A stretch of 64,000 nt of DNA from Firmicutes bacterium AM31-12AC (GCA_003480425.1 QUJA01000011.1:1-64000); one strand, 5' to 3'. Shown: positions 18,375 through 29,301, counted from the first letter of the stretch. The notes: generated by a model from the sequence alone, not told the origin. Translations and numbers: made by a program.

Positions 18375-19415
18375 ATGTCACAAGTTGCAAAACGAGATTT
18401 ACGCATTGATTTGCTACGCATATTTTCTATGCTTTTTATTATCATGCACCATTGTATTATCAATGATTTCGGATTACAAACCATGCTAAAAGAAAATACT
18501 TTAACCCGTTTTGGTAACCTTTTAATTATTATGAATTCTATTGTTATTGTCGGAGTCAACTTATTCTTTTTGATGTCCGGCTATTGTAAAATTCATTTAA
18601 AACCTCAAACAGTATTATTGCTCATAATAAAAGTGTACCTGATTTCCACCTTGATACAGCTAACTGGTCTTCTGTCAGGCCATATTCCTTTTGATTCTGA
18701 TTGGATAAAAAACACTCTTAATCCATTCGATTATTACTGGTTTCTTGGAGCATACATTTTATTAATGTTTACTTCTCCACTTTTAAACTTGATAATTAAT
18801 AATATCTCATTATCTATGTTTAAATCTTATGTTATTGGTTTTTTCTTAATTATCTGTATTTATGGATTTACAATTGATGGAAGCCTCCATCTTTCCTACG
18901 GCTACTCTTACCTTATGGCAGTTGCCCTATATATTTTAGGTAACGGTATTAGAAAATTTCAAAATGAGTGGCGATTGCTTTTATACAACAGAAAATTTTA
19001 CATTCTTACTTGGTTTACTGTTATACTCTTAAACAGCCTGCTTATAAAGCTACTTTACAAATCCGGCAATGGTTTAAGAGCATGGACTTTTTATGCATAT
19101 AATAATCCATGCGTAGCAATAGCCTCTATTACTTTATTACTATTTGCTATACGTTCCAATAATAATATAAAAACAAACTGGTTTTTACGCAATCTTCCTC
19201 AGAGTACAATTATTACATATTTAATTCACTCTACTTGTTGGTTAACAATTTTCAGGCAATCTTTCATCATGTGGCAAATAAACCATTATGGAATACTTTT
19301 TACTCTTTGTATGCTTCCGCTCTTTGCTTTCTGTATTTATTTACTTGCTACTTTTATAAATATTATATATGAAAAAATACTCGGGAATTTTTTTAGAAGA
19401 ATATTAAGAAATTAA
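18375..19415 (+). CDS. Acyltransferase 3 family membrane protein
   Basis: This 346-aa integral membrane protein of the OafA-like acyltransferase family transfers acetyl or similar groups to surface sugars. The conserved N-terminal segment is RDLRIDLLRIFSMLFIIMHH, with the Arg and His of the family, followed by about ten hydrophobic segments. GGAGG lies well placed before the start. A second member follows 14 bp downstream, so both are probably co-transcribed. The target is likely the glycan made by the neighbouring cluster, but this is inference. Confidence 0.85.
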   Translation: MSQVAKRDLRIDLLRIFSMLFIIMHHCIINDFGLQTMLKENTLTRFGNLLIIMNSIVIVGVNLFFLMSGYCKIHLKPQTVLLLIIKVYLISTLIQLTGLLSGHIPFDSDWIKNTLNPFDYYWFLGAYILLMFTSPLLNLIINNISLSMFKSYVIGFFLIICIYGFTIDGSLHLSYGYSYLMAVALYILGNGIRKFQNEWRLLLYNRKFYILTWFTVILLNSLLIKLLYKSGNGLRAWTFYAYNNPCVAIASITLLLFAIRSNNNIKTNWFLRNLPQSTIITYLIHSTCWLTIFRQSFIMWQINHYGILFTLCMLPLFAFCIYLLATFINIIYEKILGNFFRRILRN

Positions 19416-19429
19416 ATGGAGACAAAATT

Positions 19430-20449
19430 ATGAGCAAACAATATGACAGCATTGATTTAATGAAATTTATTTTTTGCCTTTGTATTATCGGAATACATAC
19501 CAATATTTCCAGCATCTTTCCAAAAGCGTTACAATTACTAATCGGAAGAGGTTTTTTCCGATTAGCTGTACCATTTTTCTTTGTATGTTCCGGATTTTGG
19601 ATTGGAAAAAAATATTTGAAGCAACCAGCTGAGCTAGATATCATTATCCAAAAATATATCTTTCGTTTGCTCATTCCTCTTATTATATTCGAAAATATAA
19701 ATAATTTATTGGAAATCATCAAACAACTTTTAAGACAAACCCCCAAACTGACTATTTGTCATGATATACTTAAACATATATTATTTTATCCTTATGGAGC
19801 GCTCTGGTATGTACAGGCAAGCATTATTGCAATTATTATTATCTATCCATTTCTTAAAAAAGGACGAATTCAAATTATACTGATAATTAGTATTTTCTTA
19901 TATGCCTTCGCCCTATTATGTAATAATTATTACTTTTTAATCGAAAATTCCTACTTGCAGATAATTGTTGACTCTTACATGCAATTATTCATTTCTGCAC
20001 GAAATGGAATTTTTGTTGGAACCTGTTTCTTAATACTTGGAATTTATGTCGGAGTTCATATCGAATCCCCGAAACTTTATCAATATACAAAACCTTTGCT
20101 TTTTATTTCAACCATACTTTATTTTTTAGAATTACTACTAGTAAATCAACATGTTCCGCTTGATGATGGTGCATTATTTATATCGCATTTATTTATCGCC
20201 CCACTCCTCTTAATAATACTTACAAAGAGTTCATTACATTTAAAGCACGCAAAATACTTAAGAAATTTAAGTACCGGAATGTATTTTTTACATCGGATTT
20301 TAATTGCTGTAATTGATATATTATCTTTTGTAACCAGAAAGATATTACCTGTTACTGCTTTATTTTTTATAGTAATTCTTATGTCGATTTTAATCTGTAC
20401 TTACTCTTACACTTTGAAAAATCGATTTTTTAATCAACTTCTTCGTTAA
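19430..20449 (+). CDS. Acyltransferase 3 family membrane protein (second copy)
   Basis: This is a 339-aa multi-pass membrane protein. It shows the family N-terminus SIDLMKFIFCLCIIGIHTN and the motif VPFFFVCSGFWIGKK near residue 46. It differs clearly from its upstream neighbour, so the pair is not a recent duplication. Its stop is 45 bp from the convergent glycosyltransferase gene; I saw no clear terminator between them. The likely role is O-acylation of a surface glycan. Confidence 0.85.
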   Translation: MSKQYDSIDLMKFIFCLCIIGIHTNISSIFPKALQLLIGRGFFRLAVPFFFVCSGFWIGKKYLKQPAELDIIIQKYIFRLLIPLIIFENINNLLEIIKQLLRQTPKLTICHDILKHILFYPYGALWYVQASIIAIIIIYPFLKKGRIQIILIISIFLYAFALLCNNYYFLIENSYLQIIVDSYMQLFISARNGIFVGTCFLILGIYVGVHIESPKLYQYTKPLLFISTILYFLELLLVNQHVPLDDGALFISHLFIAPLLLIILTKSSLHLKHAKYLRNLSTGMYFLHRILIAVIDILSFVTRKILPVTALFFIVILMSILICTYSYTLKNRFFNQLLR

Positions 20450-20493
20450 TACATAAGTTTTACCTTCTAATTGACGAATTTAAGCTCAACAAG

Positions 20494-22236
20494 TTAACTA
20501 CTGTAACCATATTGATTTTCATAAATATTTTTCCATCGCTGCATCATAATTGTTATATTCTTTGCTTCGATACGTTCTTTATCATAGGAAGCATTATACC
20601 GCATCACAACTGTCGGAACGTACAAAACTCGATATTGTTTTTCTTTCACTCGCAGGCAAAAATCTATAGCAGCAAATTCGTCTCCCAATTTATCATCGAA
20701 TCCATCAATTTGTTCTAACAAACTTTTTCTTAACATCATACATTCCATACTAACGGCACTCAGTTCCTGTTGCAGTGCCTCTCTATGCATATAGCCCTTA
20801 CACATATTTGGCAATCCTTCAAATAATCTGTATGAGAATTTTTCTCCTCCAATTCCAATACCTGCATGTCGAATTGTATGATTTCTATAATAACTTCTTG
20901 CACCAACGACACCAATTTTTTCACGTTGGCAATTTGCAAGTAACTGTTCCAAGTCCTTTTTTCCTTGAAACTCAATATATTGCGAAAGCAAAAGAATATA
21001 TTCTCCTTTTATTTGCTTCTTGATAATATTAATAGTCGCAGGAAATGAATCTTTTTGACCTTTAACAACCTGTATTCCTTGTCCTTCCAAGAATTGATAA
21101 TATTTTTCTACCTTACTGCTCTGATTTCCCATATCCACCACTATTATCTGCAAATTTTCATAATCCATTTCTTTTAACGAATTAATACATTTCTTTAGAT
21201 AATTGATTTCCCCATCACTTTTAATCACGGTGGTAACCAAATCCTTATTATCCTTAGATTCATAAATAATTTTATAAAAGCCCAAATCGTCTAATTTTTC
21301 TATACGACCGACTTCCCCACATCTTTTTAGATGTGCCTGTAATGCCCGTTCACCCGCATCATACGCATATAATTTACTAGCCGGATTATCTGCTGTTGAT
21401 TGTCTATGCATACGCCAGTGGTACAAAATCTTTGATATATGAGCAATATTCTCTGCCTGTTCCGTACATCTTAGTATTAAATCATAATCTTGTGCCCCAT
21501 TATATTCCTCTCGAAATGGTTCTGATTCTTTTATCAAACTTCTCTTAAATACAAAAAGGTGACATATATAATTATTAGCTCTTAATAAATCTAAATTGAA
21601 CTCTGGTTTAAAATTAGGCTGAAAATGTTCATTTGAGTTTTCTGATATTTTGTCCTCATCTGTATAAATCACTTCCGATTTATTCTTCTCATTTATGGTC
21701 CGAACAACTTCATATAAGGCGTTCGTTGCTAACATATCATCATGGTCCAACAGGGCAATATATTGTCCTGTTGAAATTTCATAAGCCTTGTTTGTATTTT
21801 GAGCAATACCTAAATTTTCCGGAACATCTACCACCTTAATTCTTGAATCTTTCTTTTTATATTCATCTAAAATGATTTGAACTTCTAAATTTTCCGGATT
21901 CGCATTCGCAATACAAAGTTCCCATTTATCATATGTCTGTTCACATACCGATTCTATCATCTGCTGTAAATATTTCTGTGGAGTATTATATACTGGAACC
22001 AAAATACTAATAACAGGTTCATATACAAATCGTTGCTGTTTTTGTATCTTTATTTCCTCTTGTGTAACCTTATTCTGTTCGAACCAAGTTGAATACCATT
22101 GTTCATTCACTTGATATTTATCAAAATTACGATGAATCATATTTTTAATTCCATAAAATTTTGTATAGACCATCGTCTTTTTAACTTTTTTATATAATTC
22201 TCTATGTTTCATAATACCCCTTTGTATACATTCCAT
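20494..22236 (-). CDS. Tandem-domain family 2 glycosyltransferase
   Basis: A 580-aa cytoplasmic protein with two GT-A-like halves. The first (about 70-310) has ISILVPVYNTP, the metal and nucleotide motif ALLDHDDML and the acceptor region GAQDYDLILR with HWRMHRQS. The second half (about 335-560) keeps the fold pattern (TTVIKSDGEINYLKKCINSL) but no clear DXD, so it may be inactive or need a partner. Two starts with ribosome sites exist: 22236 (AGGAAGG) and 22212 (AAAGGGG). It is the last gene of the ABC-exported glycan operon. Confidence 0.85.
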   Translation of the reverse strand: MECIQRGIMKHRELYKKVKKTMVYTKFYGIKNMIHRNFDKYQVNEQWYSTWFEQNKVTQEEIKIQKQQRFVYEPVISILVPVYNTPQKYLQQMIESVCEQTYDKWELCIANANPENLEVQIILDEYKKKDSRIKVVDVPENLGIAQNTNKAYEISTGQYIALLDHDDMLATNALYEVVRTINEKNKSEVIYTDEDKISENSNEHFQPNFKPEFNLDLLRANNYICHLFVFKRSLIKESEPFREEYNGAQDYDLILRCTEQAENIAHISKILYHWRMHRQSTADNPASKLYAYDAGERALQAHLKRCGEVGRIEKLDDLGFYKIIYESKDNKDLVTTVIKSDGEINYLKKCINSLKEMDYENLQIIVVDMGNQSSKVEKYYQFLEGQGIQVVKGQKDSFPATINIIKKQIKGEYILLLSQYIEFQGKKDLEQLLANCQREKIGVVGARSYYRNHTIRHAGIGIGGEKFSYRLFEGLPNMCKGYMHREALQQELSAVSMECMMLRKSLLEQIDGFDDKLGDEFAAIDFCLRVKEKQYRVLYVPTVVMRYNASYDKERIEAKNITIMMQRWKNIYENQYGYSS

Positions 22237-22246
22237 TTTGACCTTC

Positions 22247-23494
22247 CTAATTGAGTTTTACACATTTCATAATTAGTTTCTTCAAAATTTTAGATTTTAT
22301 ATCTTGTTGACCACATAGTTTTTTTGCTCGTCTAATTAGTGAATTTTCTTGTTCTTTATGCAAGTATATTATCTGTCCTTCCAATTCAGTACAGCGTTTA
22401 TTCAACCCATTAATCATATTATCTCGAATTATCTTATCATAATAGTATTCACTTACAATTCCTTCCAACACTTCTTGTATCTTAGTCTCCCCAAACTTCC
22501 GTATATCAAATGATACCTCGAATTTTTGATTTTTTTGAAATTTTCCTTCAAAATAAAGAACCATATCATCATAATCAAAAACTGTATAACCTGAATGTGA
22601 AATCCCAGGAAATGCTGATATCCTTTTTACTGGAATGGATGTTTTCAATGAAGTAATTACTTTACCAAAATGTTGCCCAATATTGATTGATATCTTCGAG
22701 TAGTCTCTAGGAAATACAAATTTAATCTTGCAGATATTTCCATCCAACTCCATTTTCTTCTCTACATATACATCTGTATACACGTCTTGATAATTTCCGA
22801 AAAATATCCTTGCAGTTTTCTTCTCTGTCTTCTGTTTATGTGCATACCAGAAAAACCACGGATTATCAAATACGTTTAAATCAATCCAACAAATCTTTAA
22901 TCCTGTTTTCCATATACTGTACGGAAATGATAACTGGTCTCTTTTCACATATTTACAAAGTAAATCATACCAAAGATGCATCGTATCTTTTACATCTTGT
23001 TGATTTTCTCTTCGTATCAAAACCGTACATTCCGCTAATCCATAATCCTCCGGAAACTGCTCTTTTTTTATAAAGTCCAAATATTGAATAATCTCTTCCC
23101 TATTTGCTTTTCTATGAATAACGCATGCCGTTGCTTCTTGATAAACACAATTACGTAATCTATGACGAAAACATGCCATTGAGTAATTTTCCAAATCACA
23201 AAATGTCGTAAGTAGTTTACGTATATCTTTCTTTACCTGGAGAGCTCCATCTACCCATATACTTATATCGTATTTTTCCAAAAGCGGATGGCCCAATATT
23301 TTAATTTTTCTTGATAATAACATATCACCTATATTCTCTTCATCTTGAATATAGACAAACTGCCAGCAATCTGACTTTAACGTATGGTTATTTGTAAAAC
23401 ATATATAATCAATATCTTCATCTTTTTCCACATCATGAAGATTGTCATAATCTCCAGTTATACAAGTGTATATACATATTTTTTCGGTTTTCAT
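22247..23494 (-). CDS. DUF616-type glycosyltransferase domain protein
   Basis: A 415-aa protein whose first 200 residues match the DUF616 (TOD1/MUCI70-like) putative glycosyltransferase pattern: IYTCITGDYDNL, DYICFTNN, RKIKILGHPLLEKYDISIWVDG and later PFPEDYGLAE-like residues around the acidic site. The last 60 residues are helical and basic (KLCGQQDIKSKILKK). It lies between the GT2 gene and a GT-C-like membrane protein in the same operon. The sugar and linkage cannot be read from the sequence. Confidence 0.7.
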   Translation of the reverse strand: MKTEKICIYTCITGDYDNLHDVEKDEDIDYICFTNNHTLKSDCWQFVYIQDEENIGDMLLSRKIKILGHPLLEKYDISIWVDGALQVKKDIRKLLTTFCDLENYSMACFRHRLRNCVYQEATACVIHRKANREEIIQYLDFIKKEQFPEDYGLAECTVLIRRENQQDVKDTMHLWYDLLCKYVKRDQLSFPYSIWKTGLKICWIDLNVFDNPWFFWYAHKQKTEKKTARIFFGNYQDVYTDVYVEKKMELDGNICKIKFVFPRDYSKISINIGQHFGKVITSLKTSIPVKRISAFPGISHSGYTVFDYDDMVLYFEGKFQKNQKFEVSFDIRKFGETKIQEVLEGIVSEYYYDKIIRDNMINGLNKRCTELEGQIIYLHKEQENSLIRRAKKLCGQQDIKSKILKKLIMKCVKLN

Positions 23495-23512
23495 CTCTTT
23501 CCTCTCACTTTT

Positions 23513-24937
23513 CTAACACCAGAATCGCAATAATATAGCAACGACAGATGCGCAAAGGATTATACTGCTTGGCAATATAAAATTATCTACTATGGTTTTC
23601 ATAATTTTGTTTAATTTTTCTACTTTTTGCAATTTTGTATTCGCAAATATTAAAAATATTAATGGTATTACTGGTATGAAATATCGTCCTTGCACTCCCG
23701 TAATAGCCCCTGCTCCCACTCCATAATTATCCAATATGGATGTCCAGTATATATACATTGCCAGAAAACATCCAAAAATTGCGGCTGAGACACTTATAAA
23801 CACTATAATCCTATCTATAACCTTTACTTTTATATTATCTAAACTTGTTTCTGCAATTCCAATAATTGGCATGATAAATAAATATGCCCCCAAAAATACA
23901 CAATACAAATTTGTATCAATTAATCCAAAGGTACCAATTGTTGTTGAAACAAAAAATAGTTTCATACTTGATAATGTATTAAAATATATTTGCAGATACT
24001 TTACTGGATTATGAATTACAAACTGCATCTGCTGTGATGCCAATTTGGCATCTTCTGTAATAACACTTGTGTCTCCACTTGGCATAATCAGCTTTGTAAT
24101 AAAATACAAAGCTATCACAATAATTCCCATACTTATCAATTTCTTAGCATAGATCTTTTTATTTTTGAGTTCAAATTTTGGCAAAAATAACATCAACAAA
24201 AATATTGGTACATATACAATTTTTATAACAACAAACACATACGCTATCACACTTAAAATAACTATGTATGCAGTAGTCAGCTCTTTTTGATTTTCGCCAA
24301 AAGAAATTCTGAATATCATTGCACATGCTAGAAACGCAAGTGAAATTAATATTGGATCATACGATACTGTAGCTGCCAAAAATAACGACATCGGCATAAT
24401 TCCAATCATTGCCATCGTTCTTTTTAATATTGGTGTAATAGAGATACTAATTGCCACTATTGTTACGTAAAATAACAAATTGAAAAATCTTGCAAAATAT
24501 AAAAAATATAATACTGAAGGATTATCAATATCTAATATTTTCGCCACTACATTGCCAAAAACAATTCCTGTTGCTTGTACAATATGCCCTACCGGATTTG
24601 TTTTTGCTGTCGAGAATCCATCAAACTTTTGTTCTCCATATTCTCCTGGTAATCGTTCTGTCAAATACATGTCTTTATAGTTAAATTTTTCATCGAGATT
24701 ACCACCTTTATTATTTTGCATAGTGATATAATCTAACATTCCCTTTGGCAGCATATATCCCACTTTCCCATCCTGCACATCTGGAAATAAATTTCCTTTT
24801 GATAATACATAGGCCTTCTTAAAGTGGCTATCTTCGTCTGGCGCCTGAAAAGGCGGTGTTAAAACCATAAATAATATACCAAATATGAGTGAAAGATAAA
24901 CAAATTTTTTTGCAATACTATTAGTATTCATCGGCAT
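23513..24937 (-). CDS. DUF2142 membrane protein, GT-C-like
   Basis: A 474-aa integral membrane protein. After the first membrane segment it has PPFQAPDEDSHFKKAY, with the acidic pair typical of the first outside loop of GT-C enzymes that use lipid-linked sugars. About ten more membrane segments follow. DUF2142 proteins are common in O-antigen and wall-polysaccharide clusters and may add side-chain sugars after export. Its start overlaps the end of the upstream glycosyltransferase gene by 17 bp. Confidence 0.8.
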   Translation of the reverse strand: MPMNTNSIAKKFVYLSLIFGILFMVLTPPFQAPDEDSHFKKAYVLSKGNLFPDVQDGKVGYMLPKGMLDYITMQNNKGGNLDEKFNYKDMYLTERLPGEYGEQKFDGFSTAKTNPVGHIVQATGIVFGNVVAKILDIDNPSVLYFLYFARFFNLLFYVTIVAISISITPILKRTMAMIGIMPMSLFLAATVSYDPILISLAFLACAMIFRISFGENQKELTTAYIVILSVIAYVFVVIKIVYVPIFLLMLFLPKFELKNKKIYAKKLISMGIIVIALYFITKLIMPSGDTSVITEDAKLASQQMQFVIHNPVKYLQIYFNTLSSMKLFFVSTTIGTFGLIDTNLYCVFLGAYLFIMPIIGIAETSLDNIKVKVIDRIIVFISVSAAIFGCFLAMYIYWTSILDNYGVGAGAITGVQGRYFIPVIPLIFLIFANTKLQKVEKLNKIMKTIVDNFILPSSIILCASVVAILLRFWC

Positions 24938-27107
24938 TCTCCTTCAAGTCTCGATACATTGTAACTATTTGCTCTTCAATCTTACTCCATTCACGTTTTT
25001 TGGCAGTCTCTAATCCTCCTGCAATCAATCTTTCTCTTAATAAAGCATCCTCAGCAAGTCTGTCAATTTGTTCAACTGCCTTATCTATGTCACCAAGTTT
25101 ATACATTAGACAATTTTCTTCGTCACGTAAATACTCAATATTTCCTCCATTTGGTGCTACAACAGCCAGCCCACCAGTTGCCATCATTTCTAATGGTGGA
25201 TACGAAAAGCTTTCCAAAATACTTGTTTTTAACAAAATATCGCACGACTGATAAATTTTTCCAACTTCGTCATGTGGAACTCTTTGTAAGAATTTGTCTA
25301 CACGATACCATGATTTTGCTCCTCCTTGATATGACAAATAATAAATCTCATATTTATCTTTATCTAATTTTTCAGCAATTTTAAAACTTTCATCTACATT
25401 TTTATAGTGATCATCACTATTTCCTTCAATAAGAATTTTAATTTTTCCTTCGAAATTTCTTTCCTTATAAGAAAAAACTCCCAAATCAATTCCATTCGGT
25501 ACATAAATGCTGTCTTTTCCAAATTTTTCTTTTAACCAATCCTGACACCATTTTGATATTGTAAGATAATGAATTGGAATAAGAGAATTATATGTTGCAT
25601 TTGCCATTGTTTTCTCAAAATATCCGTCCGGACTAAAATTGGTTTCAAAATTCTGAACCAAATATGCTCTATGCAAAACATTCGGATATACTTTCACAAA
25701 TGTAAGTGTACTCCATAAACTTGCAACTAAAGTATCCACATATGCCTCAAAACGTGTGTCATAACTTTGTACAACCGGAATACGTCCATCTTTATTTATA
25801 ATATCATCAGATTTTCTGTCTTCGTTTACTATAAACACATCATACCCATGGTCTCTAAGCATATTACAATGCTTTATAATTACATTTACTCCACCACTAA
25901 TATTAGTAGTTGGCAAAACAAATCCGAAATTTTTTGGCATCTTTGAAATCACATACTCGGCTATACCTCGACCTGTATAAGTTGTAATTTTCTTTCTTGT
26001 AATTGCATATGCATTACTTCCAATTTCTTCTCTGTACGTTTTATCATCTATAAGAAGCTGTAATTTTTCTTGCCACTCATGTATATTCGCACATAAAATA
26101 CCATCTTGTCCATCCTGAATCATTTCTTCAAAGGCTCCGACCTTACTTGCAATTGTCGGCACATGAACAAGTCCTGCCTCGAGCCATTTATTTTCTGATT
26201 TCGCAGCATTGAAAATAGACTCTTCTAATGGTGCCAGATTAATATCTACAGAAGCTATTAACTCCGGTAGTTTTTTCCACTCTACAAATGGTTCCGCAAT
26301 TACTCGCTCTCGAACACTGTCCAACTCTTTTGGTAAGTCTAATTCACCAACTATCTTAAGATAAACCTGCTCATTCTTTTCCATAATTTCCTTGATTACA
26401 GGCATAATCAATTCAAAATCCGCATTATGAGTAATACTTCCACTAAAATATCCCATAATAATTTTATTTTCGTCTTTTACAACATTACTATATGCTCTTT
26501 TAGAATATTTCAGCATTTTTTCTGATGCAACATTTCTATTTATATAAACATCATCAACATAATTACGCAATTCATTAGCCAAGACACTTGTTGTTGTGAT
26601 TGCACAATCGCATTTCAGTAATGTCTGTTTTGTTCTTTCAACACCATCATCATAAACTTTTTTGTCATTTTCAGACATTGTTTTCAAATACGGAATCATA
26701 TCTGTATACTTTTTGTCAATCACTAAATCATCAATATCAAATATAACCGGTTTATTATAATATTTGGCTCTATCAATAAATTCCTCTATTTCTGTCGTAA
26801 TCGGACATCTAAAAAATACGAATGCACGATAATATTTCAATATCTCCAAATTGACACGTTCATAAAACATGCTATCTACTGTCAAACCAAAAGCTTGTAA
26901 CTGCTCTACCTGATGATCCACTCGATATCTTGACGGATGCGGCAAATAACATCCATTTATAAACAATACATCTTTATAACAATGACGAATAGGGTCTCCT
27001 GATACACGCAATTTTATATAATTTTTTCCCTTTCTATATGCAGTCTTAACCCCCTCTTCTCTGACTATTCTAACTAATTTTTGTTGTAAATTTTCCGTTT
27101 TACTCAT
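24921..27107 (-). CDS. Two-domain GT4-type glycosyltransferase (copy B)
   Basis: A 728-aa protein with two GT-B halves. The N-terminal half (to about 370) includes FDIDDLVID, YFSGSITHNADFE and KSENKWLEAGLVHVPTIAS. The C-terminal half (from about 395, FVLPTTNISGGVNVIIKHCN) includes YLVQNFETNF, YVPNGIDLGVF and the donor-site region SILESFSYPPLEMMATGG. The pattern resembles rhamnan-type chain glycosyltransferases. It is a clear paralogue of the gene just upstream, with one base between them. Two halves in one chain suggest two linkages made by one polypeptide. Confidence 0.85.
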   Translation of the reverse strand: MSKTENLQQKLVRIVREEGVKTAYRKGKNYIKLRVSGDPIRHCYKDVLFINGCYLPHPSRYRVDHQVEQLQAFGLTVDSMFYERVNLEILKYYRAFVFFRCPITTEIEEFIDRAKYYNKPVIFDIDDLVIDKKYTDMIPYLKTMSENDKKVYDDGVERTKQTLLKCDCAITTTSVLANELRNYVDDVYINRNVASEKMLKYSKRAYSNVVKDENKIIMGYFSGSITHNADFELIMPVIKEIMEKNEQVYLKIVGELDLPKELDSVRERVIAEPFVEWKKLPELIASVDINLAPLEESIFNAAKSENKWLEAGLVHVPTIASKVGAFEEMIQDGQDGILCANIHEWQEKLQLLIDDKTYREEIGSNAYAITRKKITTYTGRGIAEYVISKMPKNFGFVLPTTNISGGVNVIIKHCNMLRDHGYDVFIVNEDRKSDDIINKDGRIPVVQSYDTRFEAYVDTLVASLWSTLTFVKVYPNVLHRAYLVQNFETNFSPDGYFEKTMANATYNSLIPIHYLTISKWCQDWLKEKFGKDSIYVPNGIDLGVFSYKERNFEGKIKILIEGNSDDHYKNVDESFKIAEKLDKDKYEIYYLSYQGGAKSWYRVDKFLQRVPHDEVGKIYQSCDILLKTSILESFSYPPLEMMATGGLAVVAPNGGNIEYLRDEENCLMYKLGDIDKAVEQIDRLAEDALLRERLIAGGLETAKKREWSKIEEQIVTMYRDLKENADEY

Positions 27108-27108
27108 C

Positions 27109-29286
27109 TTATGATTCCTCCATATACAGACTTTCTATCGCAGACTCTATGTTATTCCAATCTCGTTCTTTTGCAGTCTTTAATCCTTCTATATATAATT
27201 TGTGTCTTAATTCTTTCTCTGTGCATAATTGATTGATTTTAGAAACAGCCTGCTCTATATCACCCTGTTCATATAATAAACAGTTTTTTCCGTCTTCTAA
27301 ATATTCCACATTGCCACCATTTGGCACAGCCAACACAAGACCTCCTGTCGCCATCATCTCTAATGGTGGATACGAAAAACTTTCCAAAACACTCGTCTTA
27401 ATTAAAATATCGCACTCTCTATATATTTGTGCTACTTTCGCATACGGAACTTTATGAAAAAATTTGTCTACCCGATACCATTCTTTCGGTTGTGCATTAT
27501 AAGACATGTACCATATCTCAAACTTTTCTTTTTCTAACTTGTTTACAATTTCAAAACTTTCATCAACATTTTTATAGTAAGATGCACAATCGCCTTCTAT
27601 TAGTATTCGAATTTTTCCAGATAATGTTCTCTCTTCCGCAATATCATGAAATCTGTCAAACTCAATTCCGTTCGGTGCGTATTTAGATGTTTTACCAAAT
27701 TCCGTCTTTAACCACGATTCACACCATTTAGATATTGTAAGATATTTTATATTTTTATTTTCAGAATACGTTCTATTTGCTTGAATTCTCAATGGGTCAC
27801 CCGACTGATAAAAATTGGTCTCATAATTTTGTACTAAATAATATTTATTCTTTATTTTCGAATTTCTATTTAGTATTTGTACTGTCGTCCACATTGTAGC
27901 TACCGCAGCATCTATACTTCCTTCTAGCACACCTTCATTTGCATGTAACACCGGTATTTTCTGTGCTTTTACAGTACACCAATTTTCTTTTGCATTCAAA
28001 TATGCCACTGACACATCGTATCCACGTTTTTGCATTATAGCAGCATGATTCAATGTAACCATTACCCCGCCACTAATCTCAAGTGATGGTAACACAAAAA
28101 TAATATTCTTATGGAATTTTTTCTTTAGGAACTCTGCTAACTTATATCCTGTCTTATAAGCAAGCCAGCGTTCTCTACACACATACCAAGCGTTCCTTGC
28201 AATACGATTTCGCTTATCTGGATTTTCTATCAAATCAACAAGTGCTTCTTTCCAGTCTTCTACTGAAGAACATAAAATTCCAGTTTCACCAGATTCTATA
28301 CATTCTTCAAATGCTCCAAGATTGCTAGCAATTGTCGGAACCTGAACCAATGCAGCTTCCATCCATTTGTTTTCTGATTTTGCAGCATTAAATAATGTGT
28401 CTGTTAATGGTGCTAGATTTATATCCACCTGTGCTATTAATTCAGGTAATTTTCTCCAATCAACAAACGGATGCTGTATTATCTGTTCTTTGTATTCATT
28501 TAGTTCTCCCGGCAGCTCTAATTCTCCAACTATATGCAGCTTCAAATGATGATATGTCTTCATAAGTTCTATTATCACTGGCATAATCATATTAAAATCA
28601 TCATTATGCGTAATACTGCCGCTAAAATAACCGATGTGAATATGATCTAACTCTTTTTTGCTTTGTAAAGCCTTATCAGAAAGCTTTTCCATCTCTTCCG
28701 ATGCAGTATTACGATTTATCAAAACCTCCGGAACGTAATGTAGCATTTCTTGTTGTAAATGTGTCGTCGTTGTAATTCCAGCATCACACAATCTGAGTAA
28801 ATGTCCCATCTCCATTACATTCTGATTATAAGCTTTCCTATCTTCTGATTTCATTGTATCCAAATATGGAATCATATCCGTATACTTTGTATCAATTACT
28901 AAATCATCAATATCATATAAAACAACTTTGTTCAATTTCTTTGCAAGTTTTATAAATTCTCCTATTTGTTCATTATACGGACACCGAAAAAAAATGAAGC
29001 CTCTATATAACCTTACCATATCCATTGATAAATGTTGATAGAAGACTTCATTACTCGAAATATTATAATAAGTCAACTGTTCTCTCTGATGTGATACCCT
29101 ATAACGAGCAGGGTGTGGCACTTCTGGTCCACACCCATTTATAAACAACACATCCTGGAATACTTGACTTGTTTTCAATTTCTTTTCAATATTTTTTGTT
29201 TTTATATAAGAACGTGCCTTTTTTCCAACTGATGCAATTCCCTCATCTTTTAGTGTCTTTGTAACTTTCCTTAATATTTCCTGCAT
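27109..29286 (-). CDS. Two-domain GT4-type glycosyltransferase (copy A)
   Basis: A 725-aa paralogue of the downstream gene with the same two-domain layout: YDIDDLVIDTKY and YFSGSITHNDDFN in the first half, FVLPSLEISGGVMVTLNHA, YAPNGIEFDRF and SVLESFSYPPLEMMATGG in the second. Strongest conservation between the copies lies in these donor-site regions, while the acceptor-facing N-termini differ. This fits two enzymes that use related donors on different acceptors. It sits mid-operon after the small bitopic membrane protein gene. Confidence 0.85.
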   Translation of the reverse strand: MQEILRKVTKTLKDEGIASVGKKARSYIKTKNIEKKLKTSQVFQDVLFINGCGPEVPHPARYRVSHQREQLTYYNISSNEVFYQHLSMDMVRLYRGFIFFRCPYNEQIGEFIKLAKKLNKVVLYDIDDLVIDTKYTDMIPYLDTMKSEDRKAYNQNVMEMGHLLRLCDAGITTTTHLQQEMLHYVPEVLINRNTASEEMEKLSDKALQSKKELDHIHIGYFSGSITHNDDFNMIMPVIIELMKTYHHLKLHIVGELELPGELNEYKEQIIQHPFVDWRKLPELIAQVDINLAPLTDTLFNAAKSENKWMEAALVQVPTIASNLGAFEECIESGETGILCSSVEDWKEALVDLIENPDKRNRIARNAWYVCRERWLAYKTGYKLAEFLKKKFHKNIIFVLPSLEISGGVMVTLNHAAIMQKRGYDVSVAYLNAKENWCTVKAQKIPVLHANEGVLEGSIDAAVATMWTTVQILNRNSKIKNKYYLVQNYETNFYQSGDPLRIQANRTYSENKNIKYLTISKWCESWLKTEFGKTSKYAPNGIEFDRFHDIAEERTLSGKIRILIEGDCASYYKNVDESFEIVNKLEKEKFEIWYMSYNAQPKEWYRVDKFFHKVPYAKVAQIYRECDILIKTSVLESFSYPPLEMMATGGLVLAVPNGGNVEYLEDGKNCLLYEQGDIEQAVSKINQLCTEKELRHKLYIEGLKTAKERDWNNIESAIESLYMEES

Positions 29287-29301
29287 ATTAGATATCCCTC
29301 A

